64,000 bases of DNA, taken from contig CAJMLH010000005.1 in assembly GCA_905214195.1 (NCBI GenBank), forward strand, positions 1-64,000, written 5' to 3'. A model generated the notes under the pieces. The model was not told the DNA's origin. It ran no database searches and saw only the letters and a list, made by a program, of their open reading frames with translations. This document shows positions 54,121-64,000 of this stretch, in pieces. The stretch's first letter is position 1, and each line of letters starts with the position of its first letter. Made by a program: the position numbers and the translations under genes. Origin of the DNA: an uncultured bacterium (GTDB lineage: Bacteria > Bacillota > Clostridia > Peptostreptococcales > Anaerovoracaceae).

Positions 54121-55310
54121 GATCGGGCGGCAATGAAGAAACGGAACTCAATGTGTTTATGATGAATCCCGATATGTACATGGAGAGCTTTTTATCTTCC
54201 TACAGCGGAGAGGAGGGGCTCGTCACCACTAATGTAGAGATGGGATTGACTAACCCTAATATGGAGGTCGGCGATGTGCTTAAATTGCTGAACACACGGC
54301 TCATGAGTGACGATGGGCCTGACATCATAGTAATGGACGACATAAATGCTGACGGATACATAGAATCGGGACAGCTTGCGGATCTCAGCGACATAATCAA
54401 CAAAAGCAACGACCTTATAAATCCTTTGAAAGAGCAGGACGACGAGATATATTATGTTCCTCTCTCTTTCGGCGTAATAGCAGACTCAAAAAGCACCGGA
54501 ACTGCGGTGGATTTTGAAGATATGGAAAAGTATGTATCTTCATTAAAAGCACAAGGCCTTAAGTCGGGAAACTTTGAAAACACTGCGGTTCTCTGGTACA
54601 AGACTGAAATAGAGCCGATAATAAAAGAGGAAAACAACCTGAGCAAAGAAGAACTTACCGGCTTTTACGAAAATGTCAAGGAACTAATGACCGTGACAGA
54701 ATGGTACGGAAGAAACCCGGCAAGGGCTTCTCTGTATCCCGGAACCTTTATGGTAAACCCTCTCATCGAATATTGGGATATATACGCAGATAAGATTGGT
54801 GCAGCAAGAAGCTATATAACAAATATAAGTGATTTACATCAGCTATATCACGCCAAAAACGAGGGAAAACTGGAATTCAGCTACGGTAAAGCCGATGGCA
54901 AGACTGTATATATTCCTACATGCATAATTGCAGTGAATAACAACAGCAAGAACAAGGATGCCGCTTTTGAAATGGTAGAATACATGTTATCTGAGGAAGG
55001 TCAGAAAGATGTGGCTCAAAACGGTGGTTATCTGCCTGTCAACTATAAGGTTCTCAGAGACGAACTTGAAAACTGTCCGGAAACGAATGTCAGCATAAAC
55101 GGAGTCGGAGCTGTTCTCAAACCTTTTGCAGCAAATGACATAGACGAGATTATGGAAGTGATAAAAAATCCGGAGTACGAGGCCTACAGTGACTCTTACC
55201 TCATGGAGATAATTCTCACCGGAGCTGCGGACTACGGCAACGGCGACGAAACTCTTGATTCCGCCGTGGAAAAGGCCATGAACAAGCTGAAAATCTATCT
55301 GACGGAATAA
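54051..55310 (+). CDS. Extracellular solute-binding lipoprotein, family 1
   Basis: The 419 residues match SBP_bac_1 importers: lipobox LTGC (C20), DDGPDIIVMDDINADGYIESG in the N-lobe, NPLIEYWDIYADKIG, and the C-terminal NNNSKNKDAAFEMVEYMLS and EEGQKDVAQNGGYLPVN segments. It is the ligand receptor of the ABC importer; the ligand is unknown but the family takes up sugars or related compounds. Its first 70 bp repeat those of lipoprotein 2. Confidence 0.92.
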   Translation: MKKILTLFMTFILITGLTGCGQDGSGGNEETELNVFMMNPDMYMESFLSSYSGEEGLVTTNVEMGLTNPNMEVGDVLKLLNTRLMSDDGPDIIVMDDINADGYIESGQLADLSDIINKSNDLINPLKEQDDEIYYVPLSFGVIADSKSTGTAVDFEDMEKYVSSLKAQGLKSGNFENTAVLWYKTEIEPIIKEENNLSKEELTGFYENVKELMTVTEWYGRNPARASLYPGTFMVNPLIEYWDIYADKIGAARSYITNISDLHQLYHAKNEGKLEFSYGKADGKTVYIPTCIIAVNNNSKNKDAAFEMVEYMLSEEGQKDVAQNGGYLPVNYKVLRDELENCPETNVSINGVGAVLKPFAANDIDEIMEVIKNPEYEAYSDSYLMEIILTGAADYGNGDETLDSAVEKAMNKLKIYLTE

Positions 55311-55391
55311 AATAAATATTCCGGCACAACAAAAATTGTGCAAAACAATAATCAACATCACAAAAAAATTGTAAAAATTCACAAAAAACTA

Positions 55392-55420
55392 TTGACAGAG
55401 CTGCCAATGAGCAGTAATAT
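55392..55420 (+). promoter_or_regulatory. Promoter of the leu/ilv operon
   Basis: A consensus TTGACA (55392-55397) and TAATAT (55415-55420) are 17 bp apart. Transcription should begin near 55427, about 30 bases ahead of the leader peptide. Confidence 0.8.
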
Positions 55421-55458
55421 ATGTGTATACAAAATCAAAGGAGAAGAATATCAGTACA

Positions 55459-55524
55459 ATGATGAACATTATTATTATACTCGGTCTAGAAATTATCATC
55501 GCAAATAAAATAATTCAAAACTGA
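55459..55524 (+). CDS. Ile-rich leader peptide of the leu/ilv operon, 21 aa
   Basis: The short frame reads MMNIIIILGLEIII followed by ANKIIQN and TGA: nine Ile and two Leu in 21 codons. AAAGGAG lies at 55437-55443; the spacing to the ATG (15 bases) is long but the site is clear. It comes right after the promoter and right before a competing-hairpin/terminator region, and the genes downstream make Ile and Leu. This fits a ribosome-stalling attenuation leader. Confidence 0.82.
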   Translation: MMNIIIILGLEIIIANKIIQN

Positions 55525-55610
55525 TATTCTGCCTATAGCCGAGTAAGCAATTTTTATATAGTGTCAAATTAGACCTTGCTTCTTATTTCAGGTAGAAGCA
55601 GGGTCTTTTT
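55478..55610 (+). promoter_or_regulatory. Transcription attenuator (hairpins 1:2, 2:3 and terminator 3:4)
   Basis: Arm 1 is TACTCGG (55478-55484), inside the leader codons Ile-Leu-Gly. Arm 2 is CCGAGTA (55539-55545), continuing into AAGCAA (55545-55550). Arm 3 contains TTGCTT (55576-55581), within AGACCTTGCTTCT (55571-55583). Arm 4 is AGAAGCAGGGTCT (55594-55606), followed by TTTTT. Arms 1:2 pair over 7 bp, 2:3 over 6 bp and 3:4 over 13 bp (one G-U). A ribosome stalled on the Ile/Leu codons would cover arm 1, freeing 2 to pair with 3 and preventing the terminator. Confidence 0.8.
55571..55610 (+). terminator. Attenuator terminator before leuA
   Basis: A 13-bp stem (55571-55583 with 55594-55606, one G-U pair) with a 10-base loop and a T-run at 55606-55610, 40 bases before the leuA start. 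Confidence 0.85.
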
Positions 55611-55650
55611 AATACTTAAACAGTTAATGCCAAAAGAAAGGAAATCTAAA

Positions 55651-57375
55651 ATGACAACAGAAATCAAAACCAAAGTTGCAGGTATGAAGAACCACACAAA
55701 ATACAGTATAGGATACTTCATGCCGCCGACAGAATCCACAGATTGGGTAAAAAAAGACCATATCGACAAAGCTCCTTCATGGTGCAGCGTAGACCTGAGA
55801 GACGGAAACCAAGCACTCGTTGTACCTATGAGCCTAAACGAAAAACTGGATTTCTTCAAGCTCCTATGCAACATCGGATTCAAGGAAATAGAAGTAGGCT
55901 TCCCGGCCGCTTCAGAAACCGAATATGAATTTCTGAGAAAACTCATAGAAGACGACCTTATACCTGAGGACGTAACCATACAGGTTCTTACTCAGTCAAG
56001 AGAACACATAATTCAAAAGACTTTTGAAGCGGTCAAAGGCGCCCGCAATGTCATAATACACCTTTACAACTCCACCTCTGTAGCTCAAAGACAGCAGGTG
56101 TTCAGAAAATCAAAACAAGAAATAAAAGATATTGCAGTATTCGGTGCAAAGATGATAGATGAGTACGCAGAAAAAATGTCTGAAACCCACTTTACATTTG
56201 AATACTCACCGGAAAGCTTTACCGGCACGGAAATAGATTATGCCCTTGACATATGCAATGCAGTCATAGATATTTGGAAACCTCGAAAAGAGAGAAAAAC
56301 CATAATCAATCTTCCTGCAACTGTATCCATGTCAATGCCTCATGTATACGCTTCCCAGATAGAATTCATGAGCAAGCATCTTAAATACAGAGAAAATGTA
56401 ATACTTTCCCTTCATCCTCACAACGACAGAGGAACAGCCGTTGCAGACTGTGAACTGGGAATTTTGGCAGGCGGAGACAGAATAGAGGGAACTTTGTTCG
56501 GCAACGGAGAAAGAACAGGAAATGCCGATATAATCACGGTAGCTATGAATCTCTATTCCCATGGAGTAGACCCGGAGCTTGATTTTACCGATATGCCTTA
56601 TATAGTTAAAAAATACGAAGAGTTTACCGATATGAAAGTTCCTCCAAGACAGCCTTACGGCGGAGAACTGGTATTTGCCGCTTTCTCAGGCTCACATCAG
56701 GACGCCATCGCCAAAGGTATGCACTATAGAGAAGAATTCGAGCCGGATAAATGGAATGTCCCTTATATTCCTATCGACCCGCATGATATCAGCAGAGAGT
56801 ACGAAGCAGATGTAATAAGGATAAACAGCCAGTCAGGCAAGGGCGGAGTCGCTTACATACTTGAAACAAACTACGGTTTCCATATTCCAAACGCCATGAG
56901 AGAAGAAATCGGTTATATGATGAAACATGTTTCAGATGTAAACCACAAAGAACTTTCACCTGAAAAAATATATGAAATTTTCAGCAGCGAATATGTAAAC
57001 AGGGCAGACAAATATGTTCTTAAAGACGCAACCTTTAAGAGGCTGCCCCAGTCGGAAAGTCTTGGTGATAACGGAATAGAAGCCGATATCGTAACGGTAA
57101 TAGACGGTAAGACATACGCTCTTGCAGGAATCGGTAACGGGCGACTTGACGCAATAACAAACGCGCTCAGAAAAGGTCCTTACAAAATAGAATGTGATTT
57201 CGTGACTTATGCCGAACATGCCCTTGAATCAGAATCTAATTCAAGAGCGGCAGCCTATGTAGCTATATCCGATAAACAAGGTAACACTTACTGGGGAGTG
57301 GGCATCCACAACGATATAATTTACGCATCGGTCAACGCACTGATGTCTGCCATAAACAGAGCATTTGCAAACAGA
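55651..57375 (+). CDS. leuA: 2-isopropylmalate synthase, long (yeast/actinobacterial-like) type
   Basis: This is the first committed step of leucine synthesis. Motifs are [27 protein letters not shown], the metal site [13 protein letters not shown], and [14 protein letters not shown]-terminal LeuA allosteric domain starts at about 455. At about 574 residues with [20 protein letters not shown] at the N-terminus it belongs to the longer LeuA subgroup rather than the ~510-residue Bacillus type. The start is ATG 55651 behind AAAGGAAA; the open frame extending back into the terminator is spurious. Confidence 0.95.
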
Positions 57376-57392
57376 TAATAAGAGGTACTTAT

Positions 57393-58655
57393 ATGGGAAT
57401 GACAATGACACAAAAAATCCTGGCAGACCATGCCGGACTCAAAGAAGTAAAACCGGGCCAGCTTATAGAAGCAAGGCTTGATATGGTTCTTGGGAATGAT
57501 ATAACTTCTCCCGTAGCCATAAACGAATTTGAGAAAGCAGGATTTGAGCAGGTATTCGATAAATCGAAGATTTCACTGGTTATGGATCACTTTACACCAA
57601 ACAAGGATATAAAAGCTGCACAGCAGTGCAAACAAACCAGAACTTTTGCAAGAAAATTCGATATAGATAATTTTTTCGATGTAGGCAACATGGGAATAGA
57701 ACATGCACTTCTTCCTGAACTTGGCCTTGTAGCGGCAGGTGAATGTATTATAGGTGCAGATTCTCACACATGTACTTACGGAGCATTGGGGGCATTTTCC
57801 ACCGGTGTGGGAAGTACAGATATGGCCGCCGGAATGGCGACCGGAAAAGCATGGTTCAAAGTTCCGCCGGCAATTAAGGTCGAATTAAAAGGTGCGCCGC
57901 AAAAATTTGTCTCAGGAAAAGATGTAATACTTCACCTCATCGGTATGATAGGTGTAGACGGAGCCCTTTACAAATCTCTCGAATTCATGGGTGAGGGCAT
58001 AAGCCACCTCTCAATGGATGACAGACTTTGCATATCCAATATGGCTATAGAAGCCGGCGCCAAAAACGGAATCTTTGTGGTAGACGATATTACAAGAGAA
58101 TACATGAAAGACAGAGTAAGCAGAGAATACAAAGTATTTACACCCGACGATGATGCTGAATACGATCAAACTATCGTCATAGATCTTTCAGAACTTAAGC
58201 CTACAGTAGCTTTCCCTCACTTACCTGAAAACACAAGAACAATAGATAAGGTTGGTGATGTGAAAATAGATCAAGTCGTGATAGGCTCATGCACCAACGG
58301 ACGTCTTGAGGACATGGAAGCCGCAGCAGAAGTTCTGAGAGGCAAAAAAGTTGCGCAGGATGTAAGATGTATAATAATACCTGCAACTCAATCAATCTAT
58401 AAAGAATGTATCAAAAGAGGGTATATGGATATCTTTATAGACGCAGGCTGCGCCGTATCAACACCGACATGCGGACCTTGCCTCGGCGGATATATGGGTA
58501 TTCTGGCAGAACATGAAAGATGTATAGCAACCACAAATCGTAATTTTATAGGAAGAATGGGACATAACCTTTCAGAGGTATATCTGTCAAATCCTTTCGT
58601 AGCGGCAGCCTCTGCGGTTACAGGCAAAATAACAGATCCTAAGGAGGTAATGTAG
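57393..58655 (+). CDS. leuC: 3-isopropylmalate dehydratase large subunit
   Basis: LeuC is an aconitase-like [4Fe-4S] enzyme. The 420 residues include [20 protein letters not shown], the first cluster Cys in VIGSCTNGR, and the [10 protein letters not shown] pair. It is the ~420-residue (archaeal/clostridial-like) type that acts with the short LeuD. It is directly followed by leuD. Confidence 0.97.
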   Translation: MGMTMTQKILADHAGLKEVKPGQLIEARLDMVLGNDITSPVAINEFEKAGFEQVFDKSKISLVMDHFTPNKDIKAAQQCKQTRTFARKFDIDNFFDVGNMGIEHALLPELGLVAAGECIIGADSHTCTYGALGAFSTGVGSTDMAAGMATGKAWFKVPPAIKVELKGAPQKFVSGKDVILHLIGMIGVDGALYKSLEFMGEGISHLSMDDRLCISNMAIEAGAKNGIFVVDDITREYMKDRVSREYKVFTPDDDAEYDQTIVIDLSELKPTVAFPHLPENTRTIDKVGDVKIDQVVIGSCTNGRLEDMEAAAEVLRGKKVAQDVRCIIIPATQSIYKECIKRGYMDIFIDAGCAVSTPTCGPCLGGYMGILAEHERCIATTNRNFIGRMGHNLSEVYLSNPFVAAASAVTGKITDPKEVM

Positions 58656-59135
58656 ATGAAAGCTCAAGGAACGGTTTTTAAATACGGAGACAATATCGAT
58701 ACGGATATAATCATACCGGCAAGATATCTAAACACCAGTGACAGCAAGGAGCTTGCGGTACATTGCATGGAACCGGTAGACGAAAACTTTTTCAAAAATG
58801 TAAAGGCCGGAGATATCATGGTAGGCGGACTTAATTTCGGATGCGGTTCATCCCGAGAGCATGCACCCATAGCAATTAAAGAATGTGGCATTTCCTGCGT
58901 TATAGCCAAATCCTTTGCCAGAATATTCTACAGAAATGCCATAAACATAGGACTTGCAATAATGGAATGTCCCGATGCGGCAGATGACATAGAAGCGGGA
59001 GATAAAGTATCTGTGGATTTTGAAACGGGAATTATAACAAACATTACTAAAAACAAAGAATACAAGGCCATGCCTTTTCCTGATTTCATAGATAATATAA
59101 TCAAAAAGGGCGGACTGCTCAATTCCATAAAATAA
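58656..59135 (+). CDS. leuD: 3-isopropylmalate dehydratase small subunit
   Basis: The 159-residue swivel domain includes [32 protein letters not shown] and [14 protein letters not shown]. The ATG follows the leuC stop with no gap; AGGAGGTAATG lies inside the end of leuC. Confidence 0.97.
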   Translation: MKAQGTVFKYGDNIDTDIIIPARYLNTSDSKELAVHCMEPVDENFFKNVKAGDIMVGGLNFGCGSSREHAPIAIKECGISCVIAKSFARIFYRNAINIGLAIMECPDAADDIEAGDKVSVDFETGIITNITKNKEYKAMPFPDFIDNIIKKGGLLNSIK

Positions 59136-59154
59136 AAAAGAAAGAGAGATAAAG

Positions 59155-60366
59155 ATGCTTACACTAAAAGCCTTTGAAGAAGCCGTTGAGGTAGTAAAAA
59201 AAGTAGCTATAGAAACAGAACTTTTGTACAGCAGATTTCTAAGCGAGCAAACAGGAAACAAAGTATATCTGAAACCGGAAAACTTACAGATAACAGGTGC
59301 TTACAAACTAAGAGGAGCTTACTACAAGATAAGCACCCTTACTGAAGAGGAGCGTGCCAAAGGCCTTGTAACAGCCTCTGCCGGAAATCATGCACAAGGA
59401 GTCGCATACGCAGCTAAGGCTTACGGATGCAAGGCAATCATAGTAATGCCGACAACTACTCCTCTCATGAAAGTTGACAGAACCAAGAGCTATGGAGCAG
59501 AAGTTGTTCTTCACGGAGATGTGTATGATGAGTCAGCGGCATATGCAGCCAAGCTTGCCGAAGAAAAAGGATATACATTTATCCATCCATTTGACGACCC
59601 GGCAGTAGCCACAGGTCAGGGAACAATAGCAATGGAAATTATAAAGGAACTTCCTCTTGTGGATTACATACTGGTTCCGGTCGGCGGCGGCGGACTTGCA
59701 ACAGGAGTATCCACTCTTGCAAAGCTTCTCAATCCAAAAATAAAAGTAATAGGAGTTGAGCCTGCAGGAGCAGCAAGCCTCAAAGCCTCTTTTGAAAAAG
59801 GCAAACCTGTAACTCTAAATCAAATCTCTACTATAGCAGACGGAACAGCAGTAAAAACTCCCGGACAAAAGATTTTCCCTTACCTTCAGCAAGGGCTTGA
59901 TGATATAATAACTGTCGAAGACGATGAACTCATAGTATCATTTTTAGACATGGTGGAAAATCATAAACTCATAATAGAAAATTCGGGACTGCTTTCTGTA
60001 GCCGCCTTAAAGCATCTTGATGTTAAAGACAAAAAAATCGTTTCTATCCTAAGCGGCGGCAATATGGACATAATTACAATGTCATCTGTAGTTCAGCTTG
60101 GTCTTATAATGAGAGACAGAATATTTACAGTTTCTGTACTTCTGCCTGATAAACCGGGAGAACTTGTAAGAGTAGCATCTACCATAGCAAAAGAGCAAGG
60201 CAATGTAGTAAAGCTTGAGCATAACCAGTTTGTAACGACCAACCGCACGGCTGCCGTGGAGTTAAAAATAACTATCGAAGCTTTTGGCAGTGAACATAAG
60301 AACAAAATATGTAAAGCTCTCAAAAACGCAGGCTATGACCCTAAACTGATAAGCGTTATAATGTAG
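59155..60366 (+). CDS. ilvA: Threonine ammonia-lyase with a single C-terminal ACT domain
   Basis: It deaminates threonine to 2-oxobutyrate, the entry to isoleucine synthesis. The 403 residues contain the PLP lysine K51 in [13 protein letters not shown], the phosphate-binding GGGGLATG, and the SGGNMD segment. The ACT domain is at about 325-403. The single-ACT form is usually called catabolic or single-domain regulated, but the place between leuD and leuB points to biosynthesis. Confidence 0.94.
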   Translation: MLTLKAFEEAVEVVKKVAIETELLYSRFLSEQTGNKVYLKPENLQITGAYKLRGAYYKISTLTEEERAKGLVTASAGNHAQGVAYAAKAYGCKAIIVMPTTTPLMKVDRTKSYGAEVVLHGDVYDESAAYAAKLAEEKGYTFIHPFDDPAVATGQGTIAMEIIKELPLVDYILVPVGGGGLATGVSTLAKLLNPKIKVIGVEPAGAASLKASFEKGKPVTLNQISTIADGTAVKTPGQKIFPYLQQGLDDIITVEDDELIVSFLDMVENHKLIIENSGLLSVAALKHLDVKDKKIVSILSGGNMDIITMSSVVQLGLIMRDRIFTVSVLLPDKPGELVRVASTIAKEQGNVVKLEHNQFVTTNRTAAVELKITIEAFGSEHKNKICKALKNAGYDPKLISVIM

Positions 60367-60391
60367 CCTGATTGAAAGGAGATATATCAGT

Positions 60392-61468
60392 ATGAGTTAT
60401 AAAATAGCCGTAATACCGGGAGATGGTATCGGCCCTGAAGTTATAAAAGAAGCCGTAAAGGTTTTAGATACAGTCGGTCTGAAGTTCGGTCATGTATTTG
60501 AATACGAATATCTTGCCGCAGGAGGAGATGCTATTGACAAAACAGGCAAATGTCTACCTGAAGAAACCGTAAAATCAGCCAAAGAAGCAGATGCTGTACT
60601 GCTTGGAGCAGTGGGCGGTCCTAAATGGGATAATCTTCCCGGAGACCTGCGTCCCGAAAGAGCACTCTTAGGTCTTAGAAAAGCCTTGGGACTCTTTGCA
60701 AATCTCAGACCTGCAATTATGTTCGATCAGCTTAAAGACGCATGTCCTCTAAAAGAAGAAAAAGTCAGAGGTGGACTTGATATCTTAGTAGTAAGAGAAC
60801 TTACAGGTGGTATATATTTCGGAGAAAAAGGAATAAAAGACAGCGGCGATATGGGCAAATCAGCCTACGATATTGAGGCTTATTCGGAAAAAGAAGTGGA
60901 AAGAGTAGCAGAAACAGCGTTTTCCATGGCAATGAAAAGGAATAAAAAAGTAACCAGCGTAGACAAGGCAAATGTACTTGAAAGCTCACGACTCTGGAGA
61001 AAAACGGTGGCAAAGGTTACGGAAAAATATCCTGAGGTTACGCTTGAAAACCTTTATGTGGATAATGCATCAATGCAGCTTGTGTATAATCCGAAACAAT
61101 TCGATGTAATAGTTACAAACAATATTTTCGGCGATATCCTTTCAGATGAAGCCAGTATGATAACAGGCTCCATAGGTATGCTGCCGTCTGCAAGTCTTGC
61201 CGAGGGGAATTTCGGAATGTATGAGCCGGTACACGGCTCAGCTCCCGACATTGCAGGAACCGGCAAAGCCAATCCAACAGCCACTGTACTTTCGGTGGCA
61301 ATGATGTTAAAATATACTTTTGGACTTGTAAACGAATCGAATGCTATTGAGAATGCTGTCAAATCAGTCCTTGAAGATGGTTACAGAACGCCCGATATAA
61401 TGACGAACGGATGCAAGCAAGTAACAACTTCTGAAATGGGAGATTTATTCGCAGAAAAGCTGAGGTAA
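60392..61468 (+). CDS. leuB: 3-isopropylmalate dehydrogenase
   Basis: This NAD-dependent enzyme has 358 residues: [50 protein letters not shown], the metal-binding [12 protein letters not shown], and the NAD loop [20 protein letters not shown]. It is preceded by AAAGGAGA. Confidence 0.97.
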   Translation: MSYKIAVIPGDGIGPEVIKEAVKVLDTVGLKFGHVFEYEYLAAGGDAIDKTGKCLPEETVKSAKEADAVLLGAVGGPKWDNLPGDLRPERALLGLRKALGLFANLRPAIMFDQLKDACPLKEEKVRGGLDILVVRELTGGIYFGEKGIKDSGDMGKSAYDIEAYSEKEVERVAETAFSMAMKRNKKVTSVDKANVLESSRLWRKTVAKVTEKYPEVTLENLYVDNASMQLVYNPKQFDVIVTNNIFGDILSDEASMITGSIGMLPSASLAEGNFGMYEPVHGSAPDIAGTGKANPTATVLSVAMMLKYTFGLVNESNAIENAVKSVLEDGYRTPDIMTNGCKQVTTSEMGDLFAEKLR

Positions 61469-61476
61469 ATTGAAAT

Positions 61477-62742
61477 ATGTATAACTTACTTGAAAATCTT
61501 ATTATATTTTCCGCCGGAGAAGGACGAACAATTCTTGATGAAATCGCATCTATATATCGCAAAGCCGAAAATGGTGAAGATGTAACATCAAGAGCATATC
61601 AAGCAGTGAGAAGTATTCTTAAAACTGCTTCAAAATACGGATTCAGCGGTAATCTGTGGAAAAGTACAGTTGCACTATACATAGCATACAACGAAAACCC
61701 TTTTTCACTCTCTGCGGAAAGAAACGATTCAGTACATGAAAATATATTTGCAAAGCGTGACTGCAATATTCTTTCCGAAATATTCAATTTTGATCTTAGT
61801 GAACTTGACAAGGTATTAAAAACAGATTGCTTTGAACTTCTTAAAAACTATGAATCAGATGAACCTGTCTCAGATGCGGGAAAAGTAATTAACAAGTTAT
61901 GCAATCAGTTATCTTCATCTGAAAATTTCTACGAAGATATATCGCAATTCTATATGGAAAACGGCGTGGGCGTCTTAGGATTAAACAAAGCTTTTTCGGT
62001 AGATACAGAGCATGAGGAACCGTATTTTGTGCCTGTCAGAACACTTTCCCAAATAAAGCTTTCCGACCTTATCGGATATCAGGTGCAAAAGGAAAAGCTT
62101 ACGGGCAATACTACAGCTTTCCTTAAGAAAAAGCCTGCTAACAATGTTCTTTTGTTTGGAGACGGAGGAACCGGCAAAAGCACAAGCATAAGAGCCCTTG
62201 CCAATCAGTATTATGACGACGGTCTGAGAATAATACAAGTCTACAGACATCAGATGCGATACTTAAACAAGATTATAACTGCTGTAAAAAGAAGAAATTA
62301 TCGTTTTATTATATATATGGATGACCTTTCCTTTGAAGATTTTGAAACAGAGTACAAATATCTAAAGGCTGTAATAGAAGGAGGCCTTGAACAAAGACCT
62401 GAAAATGTGCTGATATATGCTACATCCAACCGAAGACATCTTATCAAAGAAACTTGGAAAGGCAGAGATGATATGGAACATGACGGTGACCTTCACAGGA
62501 GTGATTCCATAGAAGAAAAGCTAAGTCTTGCAGATAGATTCGGCGTACAGATATACTACGGAAAACCTACAAGGGAAGAATTTCATCATATAATTGAAGT
62601 TTTAGCTATTCGAGAAAAAATAATGATCGATTTTGATGTACTGCACAGTGAAGCCAACAAATGGGAAGTACGCCACGGCGGTGTTTCAGGGAGAAGCGCC
62701 CGTCAGTTTATCGATTATATAAAGGGAACGGAGGAACATTAA
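61477..62742 (+). CDS. AAA ATPase of the DUF815 type inside the leu/ilv operon
   Basis: The 421 residues have a helical N-terminal part (about 1-190), then an ATPase with Walker A GDGGTGKST (228-236), Walker B FIIYMDDLSFEDF, and sensor-like IYATSNRRHLIKE. The arginine-rich SGRSARQFIDYIK is near the end. This matches DUF815, a conserved family of unknown function. GAGGT lies at 61462, inside the end of leuB. It stands between leuB and ilvB with 8-bp and 1-bp gaps, so it is made together with the biosynthetic enzymes. Confidence 0.88.
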   Translation: MYNLLENLIIFSAGEGRTILDEIASIYRKAENGEDVTSRAYQAVRSILKTASKYGFSGNLWKSTVALYIAYNENPFSLSAERNDSVHENIFAKRDCNILSEIFNFDLSELDKVLKTDCFELLKNYESDEPVSDAGKVINKLCNQLSSSENFYEDISQFYMENGVGVLGLNKAFSVDTEHEEPYFVPVRTLSQIKLSDLIGYQVQKEKLTGNTTAFLKKKPANNVLLFGDGGTGKSTSIRALANQYYDDGLRIIQVYRHQMRYLNKIITAVKRRNYRFIIYMDDLSFEDFETEYKYLKAVIEGGLEQRPENVLIYATSNRRHLIKETWKGRDDMEHDGDLHRSDSIEEKLSLADRFGVQIYYGKPTREEFHHIIEVLAIREKIMIDFDVLHSEANKWEVRHGGVSGRSARQFIDYIKGTEEH

Positions 62743-62743
62743 A

Positions 62744-64000
62744 ATGAAAATGACAGGTGCTGAACTGGTTATGAATGTATTGCTGGAACACGGAGTAGAC
62801 ACAGTATTCGGTTATCCCGGAGGAACTGCATTATTTCTTTACGATGAGCTTTACAAATACAGTGACAAAATAAAACATATACTTGTAGCTCATGAACAGG
62901 GCGGAGCCCATGCCGCCGATGGTTATGCAAGAGCAACCGGAAAAACAGGAGTTGCTTTTTCTACCAGCGGACCGGGAGCGACAAACCTGGTTACAGGTAT
63001 TGCCACAGCTTATATGGACAGCATTCCTACTGTATTTATAACTGCCAATGTTGGTAACCATCTGATAGGAAGAGATGCTTTTCAGGAAATATGCATAACA
63101 GGTGTAACTTTCCCTATCACAAAACACAACTATTTTGTTAACGACATAAACGATCTTGCCGACGCATTAAGAAATGCTTTCAGAATTGCAAATGAGGGCA
63201 GAAAAGGTCCTGTTTTGGTGGATATAACAAAAGATGTAACAGATGCAATAGTAGATTACATACCGGCAGAACCGCTTCCTCTAAAAGAAATCCCTTCTAA
63301 TATTGATGATGAGAAAGCCAAAAAGTTTGCAGAGTACATAAATGAATCAAAAAAACCTGTAATTCAAGTAGGGGGCGGAGTTATTGCTTCTGAAAGTTAC
63401 AGAGAGGTTCTTGAACTTGCAGAAAAAGCCGATATACCTATGGTAACCACTTTGATGGGTATGGGAGCTGTTCCTTCTTCAAACGAAAGATATTTCGGCA
63501 TGCTTGGTATGCATGGCTCTTATGCAGCAAACAAAAGCATTGCGGAAGCCGACTTGATTCTTACACTGGGATGTAGATTCAGCGACAGAGTAGCATTAAA
63601 GCCGGATCAGTTCGGTAAAAAAGCAAAGGTTCTTCAAATAGATATAGATAAGAGTGAAATAGGCAAAAATGTCGCAGTTACGGACTATATAATCGGCGAC
63701 TGCAAAGAAGTTCTCAATATTCTCGAACCGCTGGTAAATAATGCCGATCACGGTGACTGGCTTGCGCAGATAAATGACTGGAACAATGAAAAACCTATGA
63801 AGCTCACCCAGGCCAACGGCAAGATGAATCCACAGGAAATAATTGAATACTTATGTGATAATACCGATAAAGAAACTATATATGTTACTGATGTAGGTCA
63901 GCATCAGATGTGGGCTGCTCAGTATGTAAAACAGACTGCTCCGGGTAACTTCCTCTCAAGCGGCGGTCTTGGAACCATGGGCTTCGGTTACGGAGCTGCA
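62744..64000 (+). CDS. ilvB: Acetolactate synthase large subunit (partial, right edge)
   Basis: This ThDP/FAD-dependent enzyme forms acetolactate and acetohydroxybutyrate. The 419 codons visible of about 550 include GVDTVFGYPGGTALFLYDEL, the catalytic Glu in VAHEQGGAHAADGYARATG, FSTSGPGATNLVTGIA, the FAD-region CRFSDRVALKPDQF, and VTDVGQHQMWAAQY near the edge. GGAGG lies at 62730-62734. It supplies both the Ile and Leu branches of the operon. Confidence 0.96.
   Translation, partial: MKMTGAELVMNVLLEHGVDTVFGYPGGTALFLYDELYKYSDKIKHILVAHEQGGAHAADGYARATGKTGVAFSTSGPGATNLVTGIATAYMDSIPTVFITANVGNHLIGRDAFQEICITGVTFPITKHNYFVNDINDLADALRNAFRIANEGRKGPVLVDITKDVTDAIVDYIPAEPLPLKEIPSNIDDEKAKKFAEYINESKKPVIQVGGGVIASESYREVLELAEKADIPMVTTLMGMGAVPSSNERYFGMLGMHGSYAANKSIAEADLILTLGCRFSDRVALKPDQFGKKAKVLQIDIDKSEIGKNVAVTDYIIGDCKEVLNILEPLVNNADHGDWLAQINDWNNEKPMKLTQANGKMNPQEIIEYLCDNTDKETIYVTDVGQHQMWAAQYVKQTAPGNFLSSGGLGTMGFGYGAA

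Noticed and set aside
55311..55650. T-box riboswitch before leuA
   Set aside because: No specifier loop, no T-box sequence complementary to an uncharged tRNA end; a leader peptide with competing hairpins explains the region better.
1..64000. Prophage, integrase, transposase, toxin-antitoxin or CRISPR modules
   Set aside because: None of the readable genes shows such motifs; apart from the ABC locus the window is conserved chromosome.

Overview
This window looks like chromosomal DNA of a low-G+C anaerobic member of the Bacillota, class Clostridia. The reasons are: strong AGGAGG ribosome sites and consensus-like sigma-A promoters; fused SecDF; Firmicutes-type HemZ, RNase J, YlbF and YqeK; the hisS-aspS pair; and oxygen-sensitive chemistry such as a 2-hydroxyacyl-CoA dehydratase activator and a NuoEF-linked flavin/iron-sulfur complex. 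Genus cannot be given from sequence alone. From about 4.7 kb to the right edge every gene lies on the + strand.

Layout. 1-4.6 kb: prfC (cut by the left edge), then a divergent MATE exporter, then a minus-strand pair (EamA transporter and Cys-cluster protein). 4.7-11.3 kb: a 1,412-residue activase, a structured non-coding stretch, an unrecognised gene, yebC and a probable 6S RNA. 11.5-18.9 kb: formate/nitrite channel, OPT transporter, polA, coaE and a membrane-anchored solute-binding protein. 18.9-42.1 kb: tRNA-Leu(CAA), yajC, secDF, then a dense housekeeping run: relA, dtd, a metallo-hydrolase, hemZ, hisS, aspS, a nadD fusion, yqeK, rsfS, leuS, RNase J, ylbF, an M24 peptidase, efp, mltG, trmR, trhP and a CorC-like protein. 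42.2-47.9 kb: a three-gene NADH/NADP(H) oxidoreductase resembling the Sporomusa-type Nfn (Stn) complex. 48-55.3 kb: an HD phosphohydrolase and an ABC import locus with two paralogous lipoprotein genes and a frameshifted permease. 55.4-64 kb: an isoleucine/leucine biosynthetic operon (leuA-leuC-leuD-ilvA-leuB-AAA ATPase-ilvB) behind an attenuator.

The points most worth a second look are: (1) a 21-codon Ile-rich leader peptide with competing hairpins and a terminator ahead of leuA, i.e. ribosome-mediated attenuation where Bacillota usually use T-boxes; (2) the Stn-like complex, whose 1,153-residue subunit joins a GltD/NfnB-like flavoprotein to a molybdopterin-oxidoreductase fold that has lost its catalytic residue; (3) NadD fused to a zinc-ribbon/DUF6054-like N-terminus; (4) two A+T-rich lipoprotein genes in a G+C-richer ABC operon, each sharing its 5' end with the transport gene that follows it; (5) the probable 6S RNA; and (6) a 330-bp hairpin-rich intergenic block after the activase.

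All domain calls come from reading motifs by eye; no database search was run.
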